Source: DATFVJ01 sp963820395
GTDB taxonomy: Bacteria; Actinomycetota; Actinomycetes; Streptosporangiales; Streptosporangiaceae
DNA: 64,000 nucleotides
NCBI GenBank assembly: GCA_963820395.1
Contig: CAWGAE010000015.1
Location: forward strand, 558,001-622,000
Direction of reading: 5' to 3'
Shown: positions 8,701-19,213 of the stretch, piece by piece
Layout: each line of letters opens with the position of its first letter
How positions within the stretch are numbered: position 1 is the first letter of the stretch
Notes under the pieces: generated by a model
Told to the model about the DNA's origin: nothing
Seen by the model: the letters and a program-made list of their open reading frames with translations, nothing else
Databases searched by the model: none
Translations under genes and position numbers: made by a program

Positions 8701-9055
8701 GGATCTGCGCGCGCGGGCTGACAAACGCGGCATAGGCCGCCTGCGCGCTGGGGCGGAACACGGCGGCCCGGTGGCAGTTCTGGAACGCCAGCCGCACACC
8801 GAAGTGCCGCTCAAGCGCGCCGCGCATCGCGTCGCTGGCCAGCACCCGCAGCAGCTGCCCGCGGGCGGCCTCGTCCGGCGGCGGCACCTGGTTGTCGGCG
8901 AAGTCGGCGCCGCTGGCGCCCAGCTCGCCGGCCAGGCCGCTGATCACCTGCCAGGCATACGGCAGCGAAGCACGGATGCAGTCGGCGAACGCCGCATCAC
9001 TCACCTCACCCGATTGCGCCTGCTCGGCCAGATCGGGGGAAACGGTCAGGGACAT
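8669..9055 (-). CDS. SCO5389-like conserved actinomycete protein
   Basis: 128 residues from the ATG at 9055, chosen for GGAGGTGCTGAC just upstream. The conserved stretches FADCIRASLPYAWQVISGL, DFADNQVPPPDEAARGQLL and HFGVRLAFQNCHRAAVF match what I remember of the small SCO5389 family of actinomycetes. Function is unknown. It is soluble, all-alpha looking and without a signal peptide. It converges with the luciferase-like gene and overlaps it by 32 bases. Confidence 0.7.
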   Translation of the reverse strand: MSLTVSPDLAEQAQSGEVSDAAFADCIRASLPYAWQVISGLAGELGASGADFADNQVPPPDEAARGQLLRVLASDAMRGALERHFGVRLAFQNCHRAAVFRPSAQAAYAAFVSPRAQILNQRPELVDC

Positions 9056-9467
9056 GTCAGCACCTCCGTCACAGTTGGTCGCAATTGTGAGACAGGCAGT
9101 TGCGACGCTAGCCATGGCGGCGATGCGCGTCTATGACGCGGCGGTGACAAACAGCTCCGGACCCGCCCCGCAACGAACCCCGGGCCGGCCTGGGGGCCCC
9201 GTCGTCGCTGGTGGCGCTGCCCGCGCGGACGTGCGGACCTGATGCCCAGGCCGCACCGAAGCGACACGCATCGGCCGCCCGGGCTGGGATCGCGGCGTGG
9301 ATATGCGGTCTGCAAGACGTGTCGCGTTCCGGTTCGCCAGCGGCGCTGGGCACGCGTCGGCGGTGTGGTCGGCAGCGGCGGGCCACGTGTGATCGTGGGA
9401 TCGTCAGAAGCCAGTGGATGCGATGGGCGGTATGGGTCCAGGGGATTGGGCTCGGTACGCTCGTGCG
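9056..9467. other. Intergenic region, no gene seen
   Basis: Between two divergent genes. The only translation-like feature is GC-driven open frames. The promoter of the gene at 8669-9055 should lie here. Confidence 0.4.
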
Positions 9468-10027
9468 GTGCGCCTCCGGCTCTTTGCTCTGACCGCCGTA
9501 ATCGCGATGTCGATTTCTGCTTGTGGGACGACGGCGTCGTCCGCTCACCGTGGTGCAGACGCATCGCCAAGCGCGATCACTCCGAGCTCGCCGCTCCCGG
9601 CGGGGAGCGGCCCGCTGAAATCTCCAAAATGGTCTGTAAGTCCGAGGCTCAGCAGAAGATCGCTCAAGCGCTCGGCACCACGGCTGTCGTCGAGACGCCC
9701 ACTTGGAGTGGTCATCTCTACTCGTGCCGGTATGCGTATCCGAACGGTGGCATCACGCTGTCGGTCAAGGAGCTCTCGAGCTGGGGCCAGACCTTGAGCT
9801 ACTTCCGAGGCCTCGGCGCTGCGCTCGGCCGCACAGAGACGTTGCCGGACCTCGGCCAGGACGCCTTCCAGGTCCGAAACGGATCGGTTGTGGTGCGCAA
9901 GGACTGGAAGGTGCTGCTCGTCGACGTTTCCGGTTTACCTGCCCAGTTCGGCACACCGGCGACTCCGTCAGGCAACGTCGCGGTCGTCGTCGCCGACCTT
10001 ATCCTCGGGTGCTGGTCGGGGGACTGA
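9468..10027 (+). pseudogene. Lipoprotein gene with a frameshift
   Basis: From the GTG at 9468 a lipoprotein signal is clear: RLRLFALTAVIAMSISACG with lipobox ISAC. The frame then runs through an Ser/Pro-rich linker to about 9630. The rest (MVCKSEAQQKIAQALG ... VVVADLILGCWSGD, to 10027) is in the -1 frame. Both halves look like one DUF3558-type surface lipoprotein of about 186 residues. The switch lies near CCAAAATGG at about 9620-9632. A single-base loss, a sequencing error, or less likely programmed slippage are all possible. Confidence 0.6.
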
Positions 10028-10127
10028 TGCTGCCGGAACCGGCTCCCTGTCTGTCAGGCTGACGTGAGACACCTGCTGTGGCCGACCCTCCCACCGGGGC
10101 GAGAAAGGATCACGTGGACCAGTGACC

Positions 10128-10310
10128 ATGACGACAGCAACTCTGCTGATTGAGGCGACCCTCGTTCGGGACCTGGCCGTCACTAGAGCGGTGGTGGGCC
10201 TCGATGGTGCTCAGGCGTTCGTGACCTACGACCCAACAGGATCCCCATCGATGACGTCTGTGCGGTGGTGACGATCGTGGGCTACGCCGCCACCCCGGGG
10301 ATGTCCGGTG
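10128..10310 (+). pseudogene. Broken HMA-domain (metal-binding) relic
   Basis: Starting at the ATG, VTRAVVGLDGAQAFVTYDPT and, after a frame change, DDVCAVVTIVGYAATPGM reproduce the second half of a MerP/CopZ-type HMA domain. The CxxC metal site is missing or shifted. It sits just upstream of the second CopA-like ATPase and was probably its small chaperone. Confidence 0.4.
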
Positions 10311-10377
10311 ACCTTGGTCCGTGCTGGTGACCGCGCCCTCTGGGCGCGCAGCGTCCCTCGCCAAGGAGGTCCAAGGG

Positions 10378-12837
10378 GTGGCCACGTCTGAGTTTCTTCT
10401 TGAGGGTATGCACTGCAATGCCTGCGCGACCAGGATCGAGCGGGCGCTTACCGACGAGCCGGCCGTGTTTAGCGCCTCCGTGAACTTGGCCACGAATCGG
10501 GCGTCCGTCAGCTACGACGCAACACATGCCGGGCCGGAGGATCTCTGCGCGACGGTCAGCGCGATCGGGTACTCGGCGTCCGAGGTCGGCGAGGCCGAAG
10601 CGGACATCCCGCGTGGCGACCCAGACCACTGGGCAATCCGAGCGGCGATCTCGTGGCCTTTGGCACTTTCGGCGCTGGCAGTAGCGCTGGTCGCTCCCGA
10701 AAACCCCACGCCGGGATGGACCGTCCTGGCGTTGGCCATCGTTGTTGAGTTCGCCGGAGGTTGGCCGTTTCTCCGCACGAGCGCTCGGCTGCTGCGTCAC
10801 GGTGCCACCAGCATGGACACGCTCATCGCGGTTGGAACGCTCGCCGCGCTTGCAGTCAGCGCAGTGGAGGCGATCGCCCTGGGCGGACGCCACGTCCACC
10901 TTGGGGGAAGCGGCCAGCTCGCGGCGCGACTGCACGGTGTCATGGCGCCGCTCATCGTGTCCATCCTCGTCACGGGAAGGGCCATCGAGACCCGAGCGCG
11001 ACGGAGAGCGGCCCGGGCAATGCACTCCCTGATGGCACTGCGGCCTCCGAGGGTGCGGGTGGTGTCGGGTCCAGAGGACGACGATGGACAACTGGTGCCG
11101 CCTGAGAGTGTGCCGGTCGGCGCGTTGGTTCGGGTTCGACCTAAGGAGGCCATCCCGCTCGACGGCGTCGTCGTGAGCGGCTGGTCCGCCGTCGACGAGT
11201 CGATGCTCACCGGGGAGCCTCTGCCCGTTGAGCGTGGTCCAGATAGCCGGGTGATCGGAGGAACCCGAAACGGTGCAGGCGCCCTCGTAGTCCGGGTCGA
11301 GACGATCGCCGCCGAATCGGTCCTGTCCAGGATGCAGCGGCTGGTCGACGAAGCCCAACGGGACAAGCCGCCCATTCAGAGGCTCGCCGATCGGATCAGC
11401 GGGGTTTTCGTGCCCGTAGTCCTCATCGTCTCGGTCCTCACGTTCCTGGCGTGGTGGCTCTTGGGCGGGAACTTCGCCACCGCAGTCCTCAGCGCGGTGG
11501 CCGTGCTGTTGGTGGCTTGCCCGTGTGCTATGGGCCTTGCCACGCCCGTGGCCATGATGGTCGGCACCGGCCGGGCGTCGACGTTGGGCATACTCGTTCG
11601 CAGCGGAGACGCACTTGAGCGTCTGGCCCGAGCGGACACGGTCGTCTTTGACAAGACCGGGACGCTGACCGAACGATTCGCCAGGGTCACAAGTGTGGCA
11701 CCGGTCCCCGGTGTCACCGACGACTACGTGCTGACCCTGGCATCTTCCGTCGAAGCCGAGAACGAGCACCCGATCGCACTGGCCATCTGCGAAGCCGCCA
11801 GACCTGTCGGGCCGGCAACCGGCATCGAGGCGCTCACGGGCGTCGGTGTCGTTGGGACGGTTGAGGGTCACCGGGTCACGGTGGGTCGCCTCGACGGTGC
11901 CGACCCTCCGGCGTCTCTTCATGCCGCCATCGCCTCGTGCCAAGACCGGGGCGAGACGGTCGTCGCTGTCACCAAAGACGGCAGCGTGGTGGGCGTCATC
12001 GCCGTTGTGACACCTGTCCGGCCGGACGCGGCCCCGGCGGTCCGAAGCCTTCACTGCATGGGGCTGAAGGTGGCCATCTTGAGCGGCGACGCCGCGCCAG
12101 CAGTGACCGCTGTGGCCAAGGCGGTCAACATCGAGCGTGCGGTGAGCCAGTTGAGCCCGGCGCAGAAGCTGGACGCCCTCCGATCGTTACAGGCAGGCAA
12201 CCGCCGCGTCGTCATGGTAGGTGACGGCGTCAACGATGCTCCGGCTCTGGCTGCCGCCGATGTGGGGTGCGCAGTTGGCAGCGGCTCCGAAGCAGCCATG
12301 GCCAACAGTGATGTCGCCTTGCTCGGCAGCGACTTGCTCGGGGTGCCGGCGGCTGTCGGAATCGCTGGTTCCACCTCAGCCGTCATCGTCCAGAACTTCG
12401 GCTGGGCGATGGGCTACAACCTCTCTGCGCTGCCGCTGGCGGCGGTCGGGCTCCTCGATCCACTTGTCGCGGCTATCGCCATGGGGCTCTCAAGCTTGAT
12501 TGTCGTGCTCAACAGCCTGCGACTCTTGCGCCTAGGACGCCGGGGTATCGACAGGATCCGCGCTCCAAAGATAATGCGTGGTCCAAGAGGCTTCCTCCTG
12601 TCAGTCGCGGTGCCGGTGGCGCTTTTCGCCGGCACCATCTTGGCCGCCCAAGCCGTATCGCCGAGCCGTGGACAACCGCTCATCCCGTCTCTGCCGAGCA
12701 TCACGGAGGTCTCCCTACCCCACGGACTCACCGCCGAGGTGTACCTCGAGTCGTCGCAACCTGGGGCGAACCAGCTGCACGTTCTCTTCCCTCAACCAGG
12801 ACACTCCCGGCCGCCCGTAGGTAGCTGTTCAGCCTGA
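10378..12837 (+). CDS. CopA-like P1B ATPase, C-terminal domain severed by IS66
   Basis: The start is the GTG at 10378 because AAGGAGGT lies 8 bases upstream; an in-frame GTG 57 bases earlier lacks a site. 819 residues remain. They include an HMA domain with GMHCNACAT, the CPC membrane site near 380 (VACPCAMGLATP), DKTGTLT near 424, NEHPIAL and GDGVNDAPAL near 615. After the last membrane helix a further hydrophobic segment (LLSVAVPVALFAGTILAAQAV) leads to an outside domain (LPHGLTAEVYLESSQPGANQLHVLF). This is cut by the element at 12821, which supplies the last five residues and the stop. The pump core is complete and may still work. Its codon usage is less GC-extreme than the first copA. Confidence 0.85.
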   Translation: MATSEFLLEGMHCNACATRIERALTDEPAVFSASVNLATNRASVSYDATHAGPEDLCATVSAIGYSASEVGEAEADIPRGDPDHWAIRAAISWPLALSALAVALVAPENPTPGWTVLALAIVVEFAGGWPFLRTSARLLRHGATSMDTLIAVGTLAALAVSAVEAIALGGRHVHLGGSGQLAARLHGVMAPLIVSILVTGRAIETRARRRAARAMHSLMALRPPRVRVVSGPEDDDGQLVPPESVPVGALVRVRPKEAIPLDGVVVSGWSAVDESMLTGEPLPVERGPDSRVIGGTRNGAGALVVRVETIAAESVLSRMQRLVDEAQRDKPPIQRLADRISGVFVPVVLIVSVLTFLAWWLLGGNFATAVLSAVAVLLVACPCAMGLATPVAMMVGTGRASTLGILVRSGDALERLARADTVVFDKTGTLTERFARVTSVAPVPGVTDDYVLTLASSVEAENEHPIALAICEAARPVGPATGIEALTGVGVVGTVEGHRVTVGRLDGADPPASLHAAIASCQDRGETVVAVTKDGSVVGVIAVVTPVRPDAAPAVRSLHCMGLKVAILSGDAAPAVTAVAKAVNIERAVSQLSPAQKLDALRSLQAGNRRVVMVGDGVNDAPALAAADVGCAVGSGSEAAMANSDVALLGSDLLGVPAAVGIAGSTSAVIVQNFGWAMGYNLSALPLAAVGLLDPLVAAIAMGLSSLIVVLNSLRLLRLGRRGIDRIRAPKIMRGPRGFLLSVAVPVALFAGTILAAQAVSPSRGQPLIPSLPSITEVSLPHGLTAEVYLESSQPGANQLHVLFPQPGHSRPPVGSCSA

Positions 12838-14477
12838 GTGGCGTTATGGCGGCGCGGTTGCGGGCGGTAGCCAGGGTCCGTCGGTGAACAGCTGGGTCAG
12901 AGCGTCGAGCGCGTCGATGCGCCATTTGGCGGCGGTGGACAGGTAGGAATGGACGATCGCGAAGTCGGCGAGTCCGTTGAGGGTGCGCCAGCTGCCGCCG
13001 GAGGTGCGCTGCTGGACCTTGACCGGGCGGACGTCGCGTTCGGCCTGGTTGCTGGTGAACCCGACGGTCAGGTCGGTGGCGAACCGCAGGATCATGTCCT
13101 GGTGGTCGCGGAAGCGGCGGGCCAGCCGGAGGCCGTCTTTGGCGGTCTTGGTGCGCTTGTGCTGGTTGTCGGTGATGCCCTTGGCGACGGCGCCGCGGTA
13201 CCAGGAGCGGATGCCGGCAGCTGCTCGTCGCTGAGGCGGGCGTGCCGGCGGCGCGGGCAGTGGTGGCCTGGGCGTTCGCGGTGATGAGCAGGTCGGCCAT
13301 GGACCGGGCCCAGACCTGGCCGCCGGGGTCGAAGGTTTAGAGGTCCCGCAAGTCGCGCAGGCCGTGGGCGCCGCACCAGGCGTGCAGGGCATCGGTGAGG
13401 TGCTCATATCCCTTGTAGCCGTCCCGGACTATCGTGCCGGTGTAGCCGCGAAGAACGCGCGGCGTCGATGGCCTCAGCGGTGCGGTCGCCGGTGTGCATG
13501 GCGGTGAGGAACTCGGTGCAGGACACGTGCACGTAGTGCAGGTGCCCGCCGGTGCGGGCGGGGGTCTCGTCGGCATACAGCACCCCGGCGGCGCGTAGCA
13601 GCTCGCGGACCCGGTCCATGAACGGGCCGAGCCGGGCGGCGGCCTTGCCGCGGAGCTGGTGAGAACCCGGTGGAGACCTTCACCCCGGTCAGCGCGGTCA
13701 CCAGCCTGGCGGCGCGGGCGATGGGCAGGTAATGGGCGCAGACCGCCAGCGCCGCGCGGGCGTGCACCCCGGGCCCGTACTGCACCCGGCCGGTCACCCC
13801 CTCCGGGGCCAGCCCGACCGAGATCTCCCCGCAGGCCGGGCATTCCCTCGCCTGCACCTGGTATTCGATCACCTCCGGCGGCGGGGGCGGGGCGGCCTCG
13901 AATACCTGCCGCCTCTGCACGCCGATCACGGGAGCGTCTGTCAGGTCCTGCCCGCAGCACCCGCAGGCGGCCGGACCGCAGTCCACCGTGTCATCAGGAT
14001 CGGCCGACTGCTCCAGCGTCGAGGACTGCGCGCCGGGCTGCCTGCCCGGCTTGCGCCCTGACCTACCGCGCAGCGACCGGTTCCTCGGCTTCTTCTTGTA
14101 CGGGCTATCCGACGAGGGGGGCTTCGAGGAGGTGGAAGAGTCCTTGCCCCGGCGGCGCTCGAGTTCTTCGACCCGTACCGCCAGCGCCACGATCTGCGCG
14201 TCCCGGGCGGCCAGCTGCGCGGCGGCGGCCTGATCACGGGCCGCGGCTGCCTCGCGCAGCCGGGCGTTCTCGGCCTCGAGCTCCGCCACCCGGGCACGCA
14301 GCCACCCCGCCGAGTCGGATGGGGGCGTATGCGGCGTACCGGGCACAAGCCGCACTTCACCAGATCCGACGATCAGTAATCAAGGCGACACGCTCGGCAG
14401 GCTCTTACAAATCAGGCGAGTCCCGCTGGCGTCTTGCTCCCCGGCTGCACCGCCAGGCACTCAGGCTGAATAGCTAC
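12821..14477. mobile_element. IS66-family element inserted in the second copA
   Basis: Ends are 20-bp inverted repeats, GTAGCTGTTCAGCCTGAGTG on the left and the same with one mismatch on the right. Both flanks carry the 8-bp duplication GCCCGTAG (12813-12820 and 14478-14485), the target size of IS66. Removing 12821-14485 restores one continuous ATPase reading frame. The transposase inside is broken. Confidence 0.9.
12844..14355 (-). pseudogene. IS66 transposase with frameshifts
   Basis: The N-terminal part (14355 to about 13660) has the coiled coil, KDSSTSSKPPSSDSPYKKK, and a zinc-ribbon segment (CGCCGQDL ... CPACGEI). The catalytic core follows in other frames (LYADETPARTGGHLHYVH; GTIVRDGYKGYEHL; AWCGAHGLRDLRDL and a stop). 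The C-terminus is NQHKRTKTAKDGLRLA ... NQAERDVRPVKVQQRTSGG. At least three frame changes or stops separate these blocks, so no active enzyme is made. Confidence 0.8.
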
Positions 14478-14485
14478 GCCCGTAG

Positions 14486-14667
14486 TCGCGCCCCGTGTCC
14501 TCGCCACGCGGGTGGGTGAAACGTCTATGACGGTACCGCTCTATCGGTTGAATTCCGGCCACTACATCGGCTTCCCGGTTCTGGGTAAAGGCACATGGCG
14601 CTTCACGTTTTCGACGATCGATGATGGCCGATCACGATCGTTCTCGATCGAGCGCGTGCTCTCCTAA
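14486..14667 (+). pseudogene. Severed 3' end of the second copA
   Basis: Joined to base 12820 this gives VAPRVLATRVGETSM, then VPLYRLNSGHYIGFPVLGKG and WRFTFSTIDDGRSRSFSIERVLS before TAA at 14665. The pattern (Pro/Gly-rich turns, GKGTWRFTF near the end) is the closing half of a small exported beta-sandwich like the C-terminal domain of CopD/YtkA-type proteins. Confidence 0.75.
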
Positions 14668-14689
14668 TGGACGCGATATTCGTCAGGTA

Positions 14690-15440
14690 AAGCAGCACAC
14701 CCTCGAGCGCTGGCAAATCTGCCCCTGCTCAAGACTGTTACCCTGCCCGCCTGCCACGCTACCTGGGCTAGCCTGCATCTTTCGCAATCTTGGCTCAGTG
14801 GCCTGAGGTTGCGGCCTGCGGCCATTCTTCTGGCCGTGGTCAGCTTTTGGCCCGGCTGTCATGCCGGGTGGCGGGGTGTACCCGGGGTGGTTGCCGTCGT
14901 GCCAGTCCCGGTGCCGGTTGTGCGTGATCGCGAAGGCGGCGGCCGCGTCGTAGCGCCTGCGGAGCTTTGCCGGCAGCGCCGCGTACACGGGACCGGCCCT
15001 GGCCCGGGCCTGTTCCACTAGTAGGCGGTGTGCCTGGCGGAGGATCTCGATCACATCGGCGGCCCAGGACTGCAGGCTGCCCGGTCCGGGCTTGTGACCG
15101 CGCGGCAGCGTCTTATGACGTGCTGGCAGCACTGCTGAATCCCGGCCAGCTGGGGCAGGAGATCCTGGTAGGCGCCGTACCCATCGGTGATAAGGAACCC
15201 GGTGAAGAACCCCAGGATCGCGGTGATCGCGGCGTGGCGCCGCGACCCGAGCACCCGCAGCCACGGCTTCCGGCGGGACCGGCCCCTGCTTGCGCTCCCG
15301 CCGGAAGCCTGCCGGTCAGCTGTCTGCCTCCCCGGCCGCGCACGGGCTCGGCTGGCCATTGATGGTGCGTGATGTGGTGACGGTGACGGTTGCGACGGAC
15401 GTAACAGCGTCACGCCAGATCGTGTAGTTGTCGGCGAGGG
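14690..15440 (-). pseudogene. IS66-type transposase relic (left copy)
   Basis: The catalytic core survives as WLRVLGSRRHAAITAILG, GFFTGFLITDGYGAYQDLL and, in a second frame, LQSWAADVIEILRQAHRLL. N-terminus, inverted repeats and frame are lost. A nearly identical relic lies at 17850-18590. Confidence 0.65.
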
Positions 15441-15443
15441 ATT

Positions 15444-15853
15444 TTACGAGCGCGGCAAGGTTGCGGGCAGGGCATTGCGCGCTCGGTGGCAGGCTTTGAA
15501 GTCATAGCCGGGCTGTTCGCCGTGAGCCAGTGCGAGGAACTCGACGGTAACGCCGTGCTGAGTGCAGCGGAACAGCAGTCTCATCAAGCGTGCGAGGCTG
15601 CCGCTGATCGCGCCTGGCCCGGTAATGAGCAGTGCGTCATGCCGGCCGGCGCCGATCGCCGCTTCCAGCCTGGCCAGTGCGCTGCCATACCCCTCGGCCT
15701 GGCCCAGATCGTCACTTCAGCGTAGACCGCTGGGGCTGGCCACCCGCGCTGGCGGGCTGCCTCGGCTACGGCCTCGTGCTGCCGGGCCAGCGCGTCGCCA
15801 CCGGAGCCTGGGGCGGCACGGATGTACGCGGCCGGGTGCCTGGGGTCTGCCAT
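15444..15853 (-). pseudogene. Resolvase-like N-terminal domain gene, frameshifted (left copy)
   Basis: From ATG 15853 (GGAGGAG upstream) the product starts MADPRHPAAYIRAAPGSG, then LARQHEAVAEAARQRGW, as in small serine-recombinase N-terminal domains. The catalytic Ser position is not clearly conserved and no DNA-binding domain follows. A one-base loss near 15716 shifts the frame. Beyond it DALLITGPGAISGSLARLM and TVEFLALAHGEQPGYDFKAC continue to TAA. The right copy is broken at a different base. Confidence 0.55.
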
Positions 15854-15950
15854 TACCGGCTCCTCCGCCATATCCGGGATTGCAGCCATCGTCTTACGCA
15901 CGGTTGCTGGCCTGCGTTAGGCCAGACGTTATACAGGTCCGCGCAGCGCG

Positions 15951-15997
15951 GGCAATGGGGAGAACTCCCCATTGCCACACCGGCGCAGCCGGTGTGG
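15951..15997. terminator. Twin hairpins (left copy)
   Basis: Two adjoining perfect hairpins: GGCAATGGGGAG with CTCCCCATTGCC (2-base loop), then CACACCGGC with GCCGGTGTG (3-base loop). They lie between the HD/LuxR relic and the resolvase-like gene. The arms are conserved in the right copy, with only the loop changing from AA to TT. Confidence 0.5.
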
Positions 15998-16044
15998 CGG
16001 CCGGTTCTCGTGCTACAGGGATGGGCCGTCAGGGCGGTGACGAT

Positions 16045-17540
16045 CTAATCTGGGTTGACGAGTCCGTGCTCGAGCGCGAATAACGTCGCGCCAGCGCGGG
16101 TCGACACGCCGGCCTTGCCATACAGGCGCTGGATGTGGTGGTCGCAGGTCTTCGGGGAGATCCCGAGCTGGCGGGCGACCTGCTTGGTGGCCAGCCCGCG
16201 GGCAAGCAGGCCGAGCACCTCGCACTCGCGCTCGGACAGCCCAGCAGGCCGGCGCACTGGCGCGCGCGGCTGCCCTGCAGCGGTTAGCACGGCGTTCACG
16301 GCCTCCGGTGCGAGTCTGCCCTTCTCCGCTTCCTGGCACAGTTCGTCGGCTGCGGCCATCGGTGTTAAGCTGGCCGGTGCGCTCGCGGCTCGCGCATTGC
16401 CTGGTAGCAGTCCGCCGCAGCGAGCAGCCAGGCGGTGAGCGGCAGGTCACCAGCCCGGCTGCCCCGGTGGTAGCCGGACCCGTCACACCGCTCGCCATGC
16501 GACCCGGCGAGACGGGCCAGTGGGCGCAGCGCTTCGGCGGCGTCAAGCACCCGCTCGCTGTGGTAGGCATGCAGCCGGACCTGCTCGCGCTGGTCGCGGG
16601 TCAGCGGGCCTGGATTTGCCCAGGCGCTGAAGGGTACCGAGACGCGGCCGATGTCGTGCACCAGCCCTACCCGTCGAAGCAGCAGATTGCGGCGGGCACC
16701 CGAACAATTCCGGATGCCCGCCGACTCGAACGCGCCACAGGAAAACGCCCGACTCCACATGCGGCGGCGAAGTCGGCGACCGCTGACAGGCACGCATCCA
16801 GCCGGTCCTCGCCACCAGCGTGCGGGCCGGGCTCGGGAGCTCTACCTGCCGTTTCCCATCGATCGCGCCAGTCGCGCAGAGGTGATCAGGGCGGGGCACC
16901 CGCCGCCGTCCATCGAGCCGCGCGCGGCCTCGATAGCGGCGAGCCTGCGGAGCCCGTGCTGCCAGGCCATGTCCGCGTCCTGTGCCACCTGCATCAGCCG
17001 CACCGCCAGCGGGATCTGCGTGCCGCCCAGCTCTCCCGGCATGCCCTTGCCGTCCCAGCGCTCAACAGGTGCCGGAGTGCTAAATTTCCTCCGGCAAGAG
17101 AGCGCCAGCAGCCGGGCGATGTCGAGTGACTGGGGCTGGAATTCAGCATGGCATCCAACGGGCACACGTTGCTCCTGCCCGGCGACCGGTAGGCGATCCG
17201 CGACACCGGATGACCTGCCCGAACCTCGCATCATCAGCGGCCGTTTCCTGCCTTTTTCCCCGAGACCGCGCGTCGACCTCGCTCGGCTGTACACCCGGCG
17301 AATGCAGCACGCCGTATAAAAGACGGTCACCTGATCGTCTCCGGACGACCCCGCCTGAGCCGTCCGCATCGCCAGCCCGTCATGCGCGCCAGCTCCTCGG
17401 CCGCAGCCGTCGCCAGTCCAGTCGGCCTGCGACAACACCCCCGCGCCTCGGCCAGCCGCAGCGGTCGGGACAGCGGATCCATCTACACCGCCGCAGGGGG
17501 GTCGCGCGGCTCGAGACGGCCTGCGGGAACGCAGCCAGCA
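16045..17540 (-). pseudogene. HD-GYP/LuxR gene, decayed copy
   Basis: The last 104 codons (16045-16359) are intact and carry the LuxR-type HTH (LSERECEVLGLLARGLATKQVARQLGISPKT). Upstream the homologous sequence is broken by many indels and a large deletion compared with the 517-residue gene at 19214-20767. It is the decayed half of the duplication. Confidence 0.75.
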
Positions 17541-17760
17541 TCCCGGAACCCCGCACCTCTAGCTGTTCCTCCAGCTCCATCTGCCGCCCCGCCGCCTCCC
17601 CTGACGCCGCCCAGTCCTCAAGCTCCCCGAAGCACTTCCTCGACTCCGCGAACGCCCCGTCCCCACCAGGCGCATAGCCTTGCATCGGGCTCCTTCTTTC
17701 CGTCCTGGTCGTGAGACAACCAGGAACGTAACGAGAAGGAGCCCTTCACGCACTCACCGA
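17540..17760 (-). mobile_element. ISKra4-type transposase 5' fragment
   Basis: Reading leftward from ATG 17685 (AAGGAG upstream): MQGYAPGGDGAFAESRKCF, then MELEEQLEVRG, the typical beginning of ISKra4-family transposases. It fuses after about 50 codons to the decayed HD gene. Outside the ATG a long hairpin (GGGCTCCTTCT with AGAAGGAGCCC, 17688-17745) marks the element end. The right copy of the duplication lacks it. Confidence 0.5.
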
Positions 17761-17849
17761 CACAGCCAAACCGGACACAGCGGCAACCGGCCGATCACGA
17801 TCGTTCTCGATCGAGCGCGTACTCTCCTAATGGACGCGATATTCGTCAG

Positions 17850-18590
17850 GTAAAGCAGCACACCCTCGAGCGCTGGCAAATCTGCCCCTGCTCAAGACTG
17901 TTACCCTGCCCGCCTGCCACGCTACCTGGCTAGCCTGCATCTTTCGCGATCTTGGCTCAGTGGCCCGAGGTTTGCGGCTTGAGGCCATTCTTCTGGCCGT
18001 GGTCAGCGTTTTAGCCCAGCTGTCATGCCGGGTGGGCGGGGTGTACCCGGGGTGGTTGCCGTCGCGCCAGTCCCGGTGCCGGTTGTGCGTGATCGCGAAG
18101 GCGGCGGCCGCGTCGTAGCGCCTGCGGAGCTTTGCCGGCAGCTCCGCGTACACGGGACCTGCCCTGGCCCGGGCCTGTTCCACTAGTAGGCGGTGTGCCT
18201 GGCGGAGGATCTCGATCACATCGGCGGCCCAGGACTGCAGGCTGCCCAGTCCGGGCTTGGTGACCGCGCGGCAGCGTCTTATGACGTGCTGGCAGCACTG
18301 CTGAATCCCGGCCAGCTGGGGGCAGGAGATCCTGGTAGGGCGCCGTACCCATCGGTGATAAGGAACCCGGTGAAGAACCCCGGGATCGCGGTGATCGCGG
18401 CGTGGCGCCGCGACCCGAGCACCCGCAGCCACGGCTTCCGGCGGGACCGGCCCCTGCTTGCGCTCCCGCCGGAAGCCTGCCGGTCAGCTGTCTGCCTCCC
18501 CGGCCGCGCACGGGCTCGGCTGGCCATTGATGGTGCGTGATGTGGTGACGGTGACGGTTGCGACGGACGTAACAGCGTCACGCCAGATCG
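17850..18590 (-). pseudogene. IS66-type transposase relic (right copy)
   Basis: Near-identical to 14690-15440, including GFFTGFLITDGYGA and AGPVYAELPAKLRRRYDAAAAF, again split over two frames. No inverted repeats remain. Confidence 0.65.
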
Positions 18591-18611
18591 TGTAGTCGTC
18601 GGCGAGGGATT

Positions 18612-19021
18612 TTACGAGCGCGGCAAGGTTGCGGGCAGGGCATTGCGCGCTCGGTGGCAGGCTTTGAAGTCATAGCCGGGCTGTTCGCCGTGAGCCAGTG
18701 CGAGGAACTCGACGGTAACGCCGTGCTGAGTGCAGCGGAACAGCAGTCTCATCAAGCGTGCGAGGCTGCCGCTGATCGCGCCTGGCCCGGTAATGAGCAG
18801 TGCGTCATGCGGCCGGCCCCGATCGCCGCTTCCAGCCTGGCCAGTGCGCTGCCATACCCCTCGGCCTGGCCCAGATCGTCACCTTCAGCGTAGACCACTG
18901 GGGCTGGCCACCCGCGCTGGCGGGCTGCCTCGGCTACGGCCTCGTGCTGCCGGGCCAGCGCGTCGCCACCGGAGCCTGGGGCGGCACGGATGTACGCGGC
19001 CGGGTGCCTGGGGTCTGCCAT
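18612..19021 (-). pseudogene. Resolvase-like N-terminal domain gene (right copy)
   Basis: ATG 19021 with GGAGGAG upstream. This copy keeps the part lost in the left one (VVYAEGDDLGQAEGYGSAL ... EAAIGAGR) but has a one-base loss near 18813 that ends the frame early. Combining both copies gives an intact ancestor of about 136 residues consisting only of a resolvase-like fold. It may be a regulator rather than a recombinase, since the DNA-binding half is absent. Confidence 0.55.
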
Positions 19022-19118
19022 TACCGGCTCCTCCGCCATATCCGGGATTGCAGCCATCGTCTTACGCACGGTTGCTGGCCTGCGTTAGGCCAGACGTTAT
19101 ACAGGTCCGCGCAGCGCG

Positions 19119-19165
19119 GGCAATGGGGAGTTCTCCCCATTGCCACACCGGCGCAGCCGGTGTGG
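19119..19165. terminator. Twin hairpins (right copy)
   Basis: Same two hairpins as at 15951-15997, with TT in the first loop. They lie directly downstream of the intact HD/LuxR gene and are its likely terminator. Confidence 0.5.
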
Positions 19166-19213
19166 CGGCCAGTTCTCGTGCTACTAGGGATGGGCCGCCA
19201 GGGCGGTGACGAT

